From Glebionis coronaria (Eukaryota; Streptophyta; Magnoliopsida; Asterales; Asteraceae): a DNA stretch of 64,000 nucleotides. Position 1 is the first letter of the stretch. Each line of letters starts with the position of its first letter. The position numbers were made by a program, and so were the translations under genes. Positions 11,701-21,250 of the stretch are shown here, one piece after another. The DNA lies in contig CM046882.1 in NCBI GenBank assembly GCA_025667525.1, forward strand, positions 20,782,488 through 20,846,487. Direction: 5' to 3'. The notes under the pieces were generated by a model. The model was given only the letters and a program-made list of their open reading frames with translations. It was not told the DNA's origin and ran no database searches.

Positions 11701-11802
11701 TCCAATGCCCCTTCTGGGAATGAGACCTCCATGGCGACTACTCTGGTGGAAGGGATAAAAGCTCGGTTGCAAGCTGAGAAGGTGGTTGCGTCTGGTACAT
11801 GA
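8748..11802 (+). pseudogene. Third ORF (ORF3) of cA, broken into pieces
   Basis: Protein of unknown function at the position of the Sirevirus envelope-like gene. ATG at 8748. The N-terminal block has HNKVAYLGDG, LRYVFTVCPIV, IRQFWDTSTLV and YVVTEASIRSSLHL, matching the start of S1 ORF3. The middle is acidic, Pro-rich and Glu/Gln-rich with a basic patch RKRTRK. The C-terminal block includes LSFDELKDLYERM and, near the end, WKMYAGCGVHVLEL and LTDMDYPLT. Damage: TAG at 9144, 9354 and 10400, a frame change near 9400 and another near 10880-10970. In databases similar proteins are, as I recall, mislabelled as a sugar kinase; I see no kinase motif. Confidence 0.75.
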
Positions 11803-12759
11803 TGGGTTTGTTTGTAAGTTTTTATGTTTTGTGTTTTATGTTCATCTGTTAATACTGCAATTCTTTTCATCAACATGTACAGTGATTGGTGACTTACATT
11901 CTCGCTAGTTAAAAAAAATACTTTTTATATAATATCTGCTTATACTTTAAACAAATCATAGATTTTACACTTGTGAATAATATAATATCTGCTTATACTT
12001 TTTCAAAACATTGGGTTCCTTTTGACGGTTTCACACTTGTGCTGGTTTGGTGTTTCATCTGGTGTTGGACATGGTCCACACAACAAATGGTGCTCAACTC
12101 ACCATGTCTCACAGATATTAAAGAGTTGATTCACCTTGAAGGTACGGCTCCTGGTGTGATTCTCAAATCCGTTGATGGTTGCCAAGTTACCCAAAACTAG
12201 ATGGTTTTCACTTGCCATGGTCCTAGACTGAAAAATGGCTAATCCAAGGGGGTACGACTCTTGGTAAAGATTTTATCAAATTCGTTGATAGCTATAATAG
12301 CTTGCTCAAAGCTATAGGGTTTTCAACTCACCGATGCTTCATTGCTAAGAGTTGGCGAGTCCAGAAGGGTACGACTTCTGGTAAAGACATATCAAATCCG
12401 TTGACGGTTGTGATGGTTTGCCTAAAATCATCAGGGTACCCCCACTCACCATTGATTCACGTTCTAAGAGTTGGGCTGGGTTCTGGTCTCCCAGGGTGAT
12501 GCTTATTCCACCATAAAGACTGGCTAGCCCAAGAGCGAGCAGCTACTTGGTAAAGGCTCATCAAACCTGCTCATGTTGCTGTGAAGATTCAACACGATGC
12601 AGATGTGTTTCAAGCTTTGGAGAATCTTCTAGTGTTCCTTGTTGCAGCGGTTCTTATGTTCCTTATATTGCTGATGTTGTTGTTTCTTTTGCTGTTCCAA
12701 TCCTCAAGCTTTGTTGCGCGATTTACCAGGAAACTTGAACTCAACAGGTCAAATTCAAG
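11803..12759 (+). other. 3' untranslated region of cA with repeats
   Basis: No gene seen. A 21-bp phrase (TATAATATCTGC followed by TTATACTTT) occurs at 11927 and again at 11981. A longer, diverged tandem repeat follows and is listed separately. Confidence 0.5.
12090..12600 (+). repeat. Diverged tandem repeat, unit about 110-117 bp (cA)
   Basis: GGTACG[A/G]CT..TGGT followed by ATCAAATCCGTTGA and a CACTCACC phrase recurs at about 12141, 12251 and 12368, with a weaker fourth unit near 12530. Spacings are 110 and 117 bp. Confidence 0.6.
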
Positions 12760-12772
12760 TTTAGGGGAGGAT
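12760..12772 (+). other. Polypurine tract of cA
   Basis: TTTAGGGGAGGAT directly before the LTR start; the same tract precedes the 3' LTRs of S1 and S2. Confidence 0.8.
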
Positions 12773-13238
12773 TGTTAGGACCATTGGAATAGTTATTTGT
12801 AATAGGTAGACTAGGAGGTATGTAGTTCCTCCTGGTCATAGTAGTAGTAGGAGCAAGCCGTGCTCCTGGTCTTATATAAAGTCAAACTTTATTATCTAGC
12901 TATTATTCTGTTAGGATATGCATGAGATATGTTAGGAAAGGATATGCATATCAGTTTTACACGTTTTGGTTAATGATGTATTAGGGTTTCCTTGTAGTAT
13001 AAAAGGAACCTTAGACAGAAGGGTTACACAGACCTTTATCAAATATAATTCTAGTTCTTATTAATGTTAGAAATCCTTAGAAAATGATCAAGTCGTTATA
13101 GTTATTCTGTTCTTCTTTATAGTATTTGTATTCTGCACTTATACTGTGTATAGAGTCTCTCTGTGAATAGACTTGTGATTACAGAAGTCGTTCACCGTTC
13201 CTGACAGGCTGCAAGATCCACATCTAGTGGACCCAACA
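12773..13238 (+). repeat. 3' LTR of cA
   Basis: 466 bp, TGTTAGGACC to GGACCCAACA, with TG...CA ends. TATA-like TATAAAAGG at 12998-13006. It directly follows the polypurine tract and is followed by G5 LTR sequence. Confidence 0.8.
12998..13006 (+). promoter_or_regulatory. TATA box of the cA LTR
   Basis: TATAAAAGG, 225 bp into the LTR; transcription would start around 13030. Confidence 0.55.
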
Positions 13239-14701
13239 TATATTAATTATAACCTAAGTCATGTTTATTAATTAATTATATTCCATGTTTAAATAATTAA
13301 TTAATACTATAGTCTAAATTAAATAAATAAAATACTTAGGTTAAAACATGTATTATTTCATAAATAATAATAACCTAAGTCCATGATTAAATAAATTAAT
13401 TATTAGTCATGTTTTAATTAATTTAATTTTCTTGTTAAATAATATAACTTCTAAAACCTAATAACTTGTAAAAATTAGTCATGAATCGGACCTATGATTT
13501 TAATTTATACATATCGTGAACCGGACCGAATTCCCCCTTGAACCGAGCCAAACAAACACCCCCTTAACAGTGGCGAACTGGTTCAGCCGGTTGCCACTGC
13601 TTATGTAAAAACGCCACTGGCTTAAGCCGGTGGTTTTGCCCCTGCCTGCCTCAGCTATCCGCTGCCCACACAGGGTTCCCACCGGCTGTTAGCTGGTGGT
13701 TCCCCCTGCCGAGCCTAGCGTTCCCCCTACTTGACCAAAACAGCCACCGTCTTTGACCGGTGGTGTTCTTGCTGCTGCCGAGACCCAACACAAACCAAAC
13801 GGTACACCGACTCACGTTGGGGTCCCTTGGTTCTTGCAGCCGAGACCACCACAGCCCACACTGAGACCATGCGGTCTCGGTTGGTGGTGACTCGAAGACC
13901 ACCGAGAGCTTTGGCTCTCGGTTCCTTACGTCGGCCAAACAAAAACCAACCCAAAACCATTCTTTTATTTTCCTCCATGATTAATTAACATGTTTAATTA
14001 CTAGTGTATATTAATCCCATGTTTACATGTTCTTGATCTAATCAAAGAATAAAAAGAAAAGGAATTAACGGTTTACCGAATGCGTGAATCAAACGAGGAC
14101 AATAACACGAACAATTACCACTTGTTTTTAATCACCAAGATCAAACACCACTCCCTTGTGGTGTGTTATAGCCGGAGGCCAAAGGAAGAACGACAAGGAG
14201 GCTAGGGTTTTTGATTTTTTAGAAAAACTTTGTATAATGAAAATATGTTTTCCCATTTTGTTTATTTGGTAAAAATAGCATGGGCGTGGCCCTCCTTGTC
14301 TTAGTTTCCGAGGGTATGTGGAGCCCACAAGGGAAACCCGAATGTTTTTCATGCTTAATAAATTACGTGTACATACGTTAGCGTTTTCGTGTTAGTTCGT
14401 AATTTATTATTCGTTTAATAACTAATAGTTGTGCGTAAACGATATTTATCGTATTGTAACAAATAAGTACGTAATTACATGTTCGTGATTTAACGTTCAT
14501 GATCTCATGTTCGTGATTATAAATATTATGTTTAATAATTATCGTGTAATATCACGTACTTAATACTTATCGTGCAATAACACGTACGGAATTTCTGTAA
14601 TTACTATTCGTGACACGTGTTTGTGCTATAAAAGGAAAGTTTTAATATGTACATACGTTTACTAAGTGTACTGTTCATGGTAAAAGCATGCGGGTTTTAC
14701 A
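13239..14701 (-). repeat. Partial 3' LTR of G5
   Basis: Ends (plus orientation) CATGCGGGTTTTACA, identical in design to the G3 LTR edge, next to a purine tract on the minus strand. The interior shares phrases with G3 LTRs (ATAACCTAAGTCATG, CTTGTGGTG, GAATGTTTTTC). About 1.5-1.8 kb of the LTR should lie left of the cA insertion, outside the window. Small ORFs in 13500-13990 are LTR sequence, not genes. Confidence 0.75.
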
Positions 14702-14720
14702 ACTCTTCCCCCTTAAAAAG
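14702..14720 (-). other. Polypurine tract of G5
   Basis: On the minus strand CTTTTTAAGGGGGAAGAGT, directly before the LTR start. Confidence 0.75.
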
Positions 14721-14776
14721 AATAATTCGTCCTGGAATTCTAGATAAAGTAAACTGAAAGAGGAACATACCCGAAT

Positions 14777-15442
14777 TCAAAACTTGAAACGAGGGTAAGA
14801 AGCCCGGATAGACTCCGCTGTTTCCCAAGTGGCTTCCCGCTTGGTATGATCCCTCCAAAGGATTTTGACGAATGGAATCGTCTTCTTCCTCATGACGCGT
14901 TCTTGTCTGTCTAGAACTCGCTCGGGTTCCTCTATGAAGGTAAGATCTTTACGAATCTGTTCTAATGGATACTGAACCGTGTGAAGGGGATGATAATTGT
15001 ACCCTCCAAGTAAGGACACATGGAAAACGTCATGAATGTGAGAAAGTTGCAGAGGTAACGCTAAACGATAAGATACTTCACCGACTCGCTCGATGATAAC
15101 AAACGGTCCGATGAATCGAGGACTAAGTTTCCCTTTGATTCCAAAACGTCTAACACCACGTGTCGGTGATACCTTAAGAAAGACATGATCTCCCACGTTG
15201 AAATGTAAGTCCCTACGATGCTTGTCGGCATAACTCTTCTAACGTGCACGAGCTTCTTGTAGTTTCGCCTTAGCTACAACAACCTTCTCGTTGGTCAACT
15301 CTATCATCTCCGGTCCTTCAAGTGTTCGCTCACCAACCTGATCCCAGCAGATTGGGGCGCGACACTTTCTGCCATACAACATCTTGAACGGTGCACACTT
15401 AATACTGGCATACCAACTGTTGTTGTATGCAAACTCCACCAA
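14777..15442 (-). pseudogene. pol: gypsy integrase C-terminus with chromodomain-like tail (G5)
   Basis: End of the G5 polyprotein. It starts with the post-core integrase region (VEFAYNNSW, CRAPICWDQVGER, KAKLQEARAR), then GDHVFLKVSPTRG, KLSPRFIGPF, LPLQLSHIHDVFHVSLL and the tail VKILWRDHTKREATWE. That last segment is the shortened chromodomain-like module typical of Tekay/Del chromoviruses, thought to guide integration. One in-frame TAG (15239-15241) interrupts it. Confidence 0.82.
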
Positions 15443-15604
15443 GTAGATATAATCATCCCAATATCATGTCCACTCCAATGCACATGCGCGAAGCATGTCT
15501 TCTAATGTCTGAATAGTTCGCTCCAACTGTCCGTCTGTTTGAGGATGAAAAGTCGTGCTAAGATTAATTTCTATACCCCAAGATTTCTGCAGACTTCTCC
15601 AAAA

Positions 15605-16909
15605 TCACGAAGTGAACCGAGGATCTCTGTCCGAGACGATACTGGATGGAGCACCATGAAGTCTCATGATCTCTTTCTTGTAAGTATCGGCGAGTTTTCT
15701 AATCGGATCTTCCTTGCGGATCGGCAAGAAATGAGCTGACTTAGTAAGTCGACCAACGATAACCCAAATCGCATCATGCTTCCTCTTTGTCTGCGGAAGA
15801 CCGGTAACAAAATCCATGGTGATTTTGTCCCACTTCCACTCTGGAATGTCTAACGGTTGTAGTAGACCACTAGACCGCTGATGCTCGATCTTAACCTGCT
15901 GGCAGGTAAGACATTTGGAGACATAAGTAGCAACATCTTGTTTCATACCACTCCACCAAAAGTACTGCTTGATGTCGTGGTACATCTTTGTCAAACCAGA
16001 ATGAATGGAGAATGGGAAGCTATGAGCTTCAGCCAATAACGCTTCCTTGAGTGTAAGTTCATCAGGAATATAAAGTCTAGTGCCCTGCCATAAGATACCA
16101 TCGTCATCCAACCGAAACTCCGTATGTTGCTCCAAGTTCTGAATGATTGCCCAAATTTCACCATCATCCTTCTGAGCTTCCTTGATCCTAGACAGTAATT
16201 CAGGTTCCACTCTAAGATTAGCCCAGTAATCATGCTGCACACATACCATGATCTTAATGTCTAGTCGCTCCAAGTCTCTTATAATCTCTTCCTCTATCTT
16301 GATGCCGTTGATCATACCCGACTTTCTACTTAGAGCATCTGCCACTACATTCGCCTTGCCGGGATGATACTGCAGATTAATGCCATAATCCTTCAACAGC
16401 TCTAACCATCTTCCCTTCCTCATGTTCATTTCACGTTGAGTGAAGATGTATTTTAGGCTCTTGTGATCTGTGAAGATATCACATGATTCGCCATACAAGT
16501 AGTGCCTCCATATCTTTAATACAAACACGAGTGCTCCAAGTTCCAAGTCATGCGTAGGGTAGTTCTTCTCATAAGGCTTAAGCTGTTGTGATGCGTAAGC
16601 AATAACTTTCCCATGTTGTATGAGAACACAACCAAGTCCCTTTCCTGAAGCATCCCTATAGATTTGAAATCCACCTGTACCAGATGGGAGAGTAAGAACC
16701 AGTGTAGATACCAGCCTCTGCTTTAGGTCTTCAAAGCTCTTCTCTCTTTCTTCAGTCCAGACGAATTTCTCCCCTTTCCGCATCAGTTTTGTCAATGGTA
16801 GTGCTAAATGGGAAAAGTTCTCTACGAACCTACGGTAGTAACCAGCTAAGCCTAGGAATGCGAACTTCCGTCGCTGATGTCGGTCTTGGCCACTTGGTAA
16901 TAGCCTCAA
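15605..16909 (-). pseudogene. pol: gypsy RNase H and integrase core (G5)
   Basis: Continues the G5 polyprotein. First [16 protein letters not shown] (RT thumb), then RNase H with [29 protein letters not shown] and [11 protein letters not shown], then the integrase zinc finger ([17 protein letters not shown] ... CLTCQQVK) and the core with [10 protein letters not shown] and SDRDPRFTS. It ends at TGA 15605-15607, where homology continues in the same frame to about 15461, where a second TGA interrupts it. The first residues of this frame are out of register with the RT piece, so a frameshift lies between about 16870 and 17010. Confidence 0.85.
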
Positions 16910-17009
16910 CCTTTGTTGGATCCATGGTTATTCCTTCTGTTGATACAATGTGGCCTAGGAATGCCACCTTGTCTAACCAAAATTCACATTTAGAGAATTT
17001 GTCGTACAG

Positions 17010-17750
17010 CTACTTCTGGCGAAGTATCTGTAGTACAGTACGAAGATGGTCTTCGTGTTCCTCCCTTGACTTAGAGAAAATCAGAATGTCGTCAATGAAG
17101 ACAATGACGAACTTGTCCAGGAACTCATGTATGAAATGGTTCATCAGGTCCATGAAAATAGCTGGAGCATTGGTAAGGCCAAATGGCATAACTACAAATT
17201 CATAGTGCCCATAACGTGTACGGAAAGCAGTCTTGGTGATGTCCTGCTCCTTAACCCGTAACTGATGATAGCCCGACCTCAAATCAATCTTGGAAAAATC
17301 TTTGGCCCCTTGGATTTGGTCAAACAAGTCATCAATGCGTGGTAATGGATATCTATTCCTGATGGTGATCTTGTTAAGCTCACGATAATCTATGCTGAGA
17401 CGCATACTTCCGTCCTTCTTCTTTATGAATAGAACCGGTGCGCCCCATGGAGAAGCACTAGGTCGAATGAAACCGCGTTCCAAAAGTTCCTGCAGCTGTT
17501 CCTGTAACTCCTTCAGCTCTATGGGAGCCATGCGATAAGGAGCCTTAGAAATTGGCTCAGCTCTTGGGATGAGCTTTATATTAAACTCCACTTCACGAGC
17601 ATGTGGTATGTCCGAGAGTTCTTCTGGAAACACGTCTGGGAATTCTGACTCAATCGGCTGATTCTGGATAGATGGAGATTCAGCCTCCAAATCATGAATA
17701 GTAGCAAGATATCCTTCGCAACCATGTGACCGTAGTGCACGTGCTTGCAA
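17010..17750 (-). pseudogene. pol: gypsy reverse transcriptase (G5)
   Basis: RT domain. Motifs in order: [95 protein letters not shown] and the catalytic FIDDILIFS. It ends at TAG 17010-17012 in the middle of the connection domain, where related elements continue with a Lys codon, so this is a nonsense mutation. It is preceded upstream by the protease piece. Confidence 0.87.
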
Positions 17751-18110
17751 GGTTGAAATTATTTGTACAGACCTTCCGGGTATGAAACCGTTGTGAATGT
17801 ACTCTGGTGCATTGACATCACCTAAGATGACCCGATATGAATGTCAGTCAATGGTGGCATGATGTTTGGATAGCCAGTCCATGTCAAAATCGAACATATC
17901 CAATGGAACTGCGTCAACTGGGCGAATCTTGTCGTCAAATTCGAGGGGAAGACTATTGTACCCATGGGTTATGCGTACAGAGTCTCTTAAGGGCGTGGAG
18001 ATGTTTAATACATTCTCTAATGTCATAGGGGATATCCTAACATTCTTGGCATAAGCAGTAGAAATGACCGAATGAGTAGCACCCGTGTCAAATAAACATA
18101 TGCAGCTTGA
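17751..18110 (-). pseudogene. pol: gypsy aspartic protease remnant (G5)
   Basis: Reads LFDTGATHSV (catalytic D-T-G near 18085), then MTLENVLNISTPL, FDDKIRPVDAVPLDMFDFD and MDWLSKHHATID, the usual retropepsin order in Tekay-type elements. It is in a different frame from the gag piece before it and is interrupted by stops. The protease would cleave the polyprotein in the particle. Confidence 0.7.
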
Positions 18111-18287
18111 CCATACATATACAAGATTCCAATGATGGTACCTATAGACTTGTTGGCCTGATCACGCGAGGTCGTGTACACCCGTCCAGTAGTAGGAGGT
18201 GGCTTGGAGTCGGCATGTCCAAATGTGCCCTCTATTTCACCCTTGCGGCAGTCCTTCATGCGATGACCCGTCAGGCCACACTTGAAG
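18111..18287 (-). pseudogene. gag: gypsy Gag C-terminus with zinc knuckle, cut by G4
   Basis: KCGLTGHRMKDCRKG is the remaining part of a CCHC nucleic-acid-binding knuckle, followed by PPPTTGRVYTTSRDQA and GTIIGILYMYGQAAYV leading into the protease. The first cysteine of the knuckle falls exactly on the G4 insertion point, so it is split. The rest of gag should lie beyond the right end of G4. Confidence 0.75.
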
Positions 18288-20961
18288 TGTAAACTCCGTA
18301 AAAATAAGATCATAATTTAATTTTATTTTTCGGGTATTTTTGAAGTATATGATAACGTTAATTATTATGACGTTTTACGGTTTAATTTGAGACCGATATT
18401 AAACATTTTATTTCTACGTTCTGACGAGTAACGAGGACTACTAGTGATCGCGATGCCAATGGATGCCCAAATATTATATTTTAATATCGATTATTTCGAT
18501 ATTTGATATTTTTGAAATTTTTATTTCATTACGTATTAGGTCGAGTCGAACTTTATTATTTTGTTTTGTGTGCGTTTGATTATTAAAATGATCGATTTAA
18601 CCAACGAAATTTATATTTTTATGAACCCGGGACGAAACCCGACTCTGGTAAATATTTATAAAATTGACTGCTAGTCATTTCCCGCTTTTTAACTAATATT
18701 TTACAACTTGGTCCACAAGAATGCCCAATTGGCAAAAACTACCTCCACCCACCATATAAAAGGCCCAAAATAAACACATACACATAATTTTTCACCAAAA
18801 TTCCTTCTCTCCTCTTTTCTTTCTTCTTTTGCCGTGGGATACAACCAAACAAACACCCTTTGATTTCAACTTTTAAGCTTGAATCTTTATAATCCAAGGT
18901 AAGACCCCATCCTAAAATTTGATTGTGATCATTTTGGTACCATTTTTACAAACATGCAACAACTTTTATTTTTTTTTCAAAATATTTTCATGATGAACAA
19001 GTGGGTTTGATCCATTTTATGGGTGTGTGATTGTGTTATTAATATTATAATGGGGATTTTGAGTGCATGCATGTATTATTTTAACCAAATGAATTCTAGG
19101 ATGATCAAGTGATGTTAGGGGCTGTTTTTAATAGTAGGAATGATAGATTAGGTGTTATAATGAGGTGCATGTTGATGCATGTTGATAAAAATGAGAGATT
19201 AAGTCATTTTGAAAAGGGTATTTTTAGGCAGATTATTTATTTAATAAATTCGTGGGTTTGAGTTTGGATATAGGCTGAGATCATTTGATTTTGTTGTAGT
19301 AATCTTCAAGACGCTCGTTTTGCCGCTTGAATGAGCTTTTAATTCATTACGGGTCAAAAATTACGCTAGATTTAGTATTCGTGTACCGGGAGACGCAAAT
19401 CGACACAATCCGAAATTGTGGCTGATTTTGGGTCGATTCCCGGGGACTTTAGGCTTGATTTGATAAACGGTACTACTGGTTTCTAAGTTTTATAAACTTA
19501 ATATGATGAGTCTAGTAGTGGGTTTAAAAGGTGGAATGTCAAAATAATACTTTTAAAGTGGTCTAATTGGTTTTATGAAACAAGTGTACAATTCTGTCCC
19601 AAATCTAGAGTCGAGTAAAGTGTCAAGCTGATGGGTTTTAAAGTGAGAACTTTGGCTCAAATTTTGGCAGGGTCTTATACAGGTTATAAGTGACTTTGTT
19701 ACCAAATTTCATATAAATCGGACAAGTCTAGATAGGGTAGACCGGTGTGTACATTTGGAGTGTACATGCTGATTGGTATTTGGACACTTAGTTCAATGCT
19801 CGTGTGGCGTGAGTTTGAGTGTTCACAATTGGATATGGTGACTTGCTCAAGTGTTTAGTCATTATATAAATGACTTAACTACTGATCCAATTAAGGTATA
19901 ATAATAGTTTGACTTGCGTTGACTTGGCATCGTATGACGGGTCAATTTCAAGTGTACAAGTGTTTAAACGGGTATTGTTGAATAAATGGGTTAGTATGGA
20001 TTCATTTGGTTAATGTCAATGGTTTTGAAATATAAATACTTTGAAAATGTTTAAATTCATATTATACTTAGTATATATCGATATTGATTTCGAGTCTTAA
20101 TGCGCGCCTTATTTTGATAGGTTGCGGTTTTCGTGTTTCCCGGGCATCTATATCGTCGGCGATCGTCTTACCACTACCGTTTCTACTCAAATTATGAGTA
20201 CCGTGATTCACTTACCTCGTTCCTAAGGTGAGTTCATAGCCTCGCATTTAAATCCTTTAAAGTTTTTCAAACCCGCGAGGGGGATACATGCTTGTTTTAG
20301 AAAATCGAACACAAGTAGTTTTATTATGTGAAAGTTGCTATGAGTGTTGTGTTGTGGCCTTTCCTTCATGGACCGTTAATTACCGATAACCGGTAAATGC
20401 TAGTACAATAATAATAGATCTATTTTGGCCTAACGACCTATCCGGAGTATGTTTTCTTGCGAGGATCATACGAGGATATATTGTATTTAGTACTGGGAGT
20501 GTCTCACTCCAGGTTGGGCACATGGTTAAGGTTCGGTTCGTGGCTCTAGCATCGTTTGATTGTTCTATGAATAAAATGTTTATTGAGCTTGTGTTCAAAG
20601 TTATTGTTTATAAACTCTATGGATTCATTCAACATTTTGTTGACTTTAAGCATGTTTATCTCAGGTTTATATTAGCTTTCTTGGATGGGATTGGATGCGG
20701 ATATCGAAGGAAGTGGACTTGGTGAACTTTGTACATTGGATAAAAATCTTTTATTAAAAAAAAGATTAAAAATTGTATATTGCAACTTATTTGAAAATAA
20801 GTTTTCTTAATTTATTGGGACCTTGTAACTCTGATCTTTCGATGATATCATCGTTGGTAAACGTTTCTATTAAAATACGTTTACTGTGACTCGAGAGCTT
20901 GTATTATGAAGTAACACCCCAATGTTGTATTCCGCTGCGTTGTAAATTTGGGGGTGTTACA
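18288..20961 (+). repeat. 5' LTR of G4
   Basis: TGTAAACTCCG to GGGGTGTTACA, 2674 bp, followed three bases later by the primer-binding site. No coding potential. A TATA box sits at 18755. Confidence 0.75.
18755..18763 (+). promoter_or_regulatory. TATA box of the G4 LTR
   Basis: TATAAAAGG, 467 bp into the LTR, followed by a pyrimidine-rich stretch (CCTTCTCTCCTCTTTTC) typical of a start region. Confidence 0.65.
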
Positions 20962-20964
20962 GAT

Positions 20965-20976
20965 TGGTATCAGAGC
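20965..20976 (+). other. Primer-binding site of G4
   Basis: TGGTATCAGAGC, complementary to initiator-Met tRNA, just inside the LTR. Confidence 0.85.
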
Positions 20977-21250
20977 TCGAGTCATAGCGAACTAGGTCAT
21001 TTTTCAAAACCTGGACTATGACTGTTTTCTAAAAGTTTTCACGAGTCGTTCACCGATGTCCGATATCCGCGCGTGCAATCCTTCCTGCTTCTTTATGAGC
21101 TTTGTGCTAGGCCTTTAATTGTATATTTTATACCATATGCGTGCGTGGTATAAATTGTAATTATATACGTACGATACCGTTCTTTGACGAACTATTAAAT
21201 CGCTATTTACACCTTACGATCATCCCTATGGACGTACTTTCGATGGTATT
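20977..21250 (+). other. Leader of G4 upstream of the G3 insertion
   Basis: Non-coding leader after the primer-binding site; ends with GTATT (21246-21250), the left target duplication of G3. Confidence 0.6.
21246..21250. repeat. Target-site duplication of G3, left copy
   Basis: GTATT here and again at 55351-55355, flush with both G3 LTR ends. Confidence 0.88.

Larger units (their letters stand above)
7715..13238 (+). mobile_element. Ty1/copia element cA, 3' part with extra ORF3
   Basis: Contains the end of RNase H, a spacer, a large damaged third ORF, a repeat-rich untranslated region, a polypurine tract and a 3' LTR. Gag, protease, integrase and RT must lie left of the window beyond cB and Ath. 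The LTR end at 13238 is flush against the interior of a gypsy LTR (G5), so cA inserted there. TATAT (13239-13243) is the candidate target duplication. The layout matches S1 and S2, so cA is an older relative of that Sirevirus-like group. Confidence 0.8.
13239..18287 (-). mobile_element. Ty3/gypsy chromovirus-like element G5, decayed
   Basis: Outermost visible element. On the minus strand: end of gag (zinc knuckle), protease, RT, RNase H, integrase, a chromodomain-like tail, polypurine tract and part of the 3' LTR. It is broken by at least four nonsense codons and two or more frame changes. G4 is inserted in its gag at 18287/18288 and cA in its LTR at 13238/13239. The LTR and pol resemble those of G3, so the two belong to related families. 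Confidence 0.8.
18288..21250 (+). mobile_element. Ty3/gypsy element G4, left portion (5' LTR and leader)
   Basis: A plus-strand LTR with primer-binding site and 274 bp of leader before G3 interrupts it. The remaining interior should resume at 55356. Its 3' LTR is not in the window. Expected target duplication: TGAAG (18283-18287). Confidence 0.7.

Noticed and set aside
13500..13988. Several ORFs of 60-95 codons on both strands
   Set aside because: Locally GC-rich LTR sequence of G5 with few stops; no motif and no start context.
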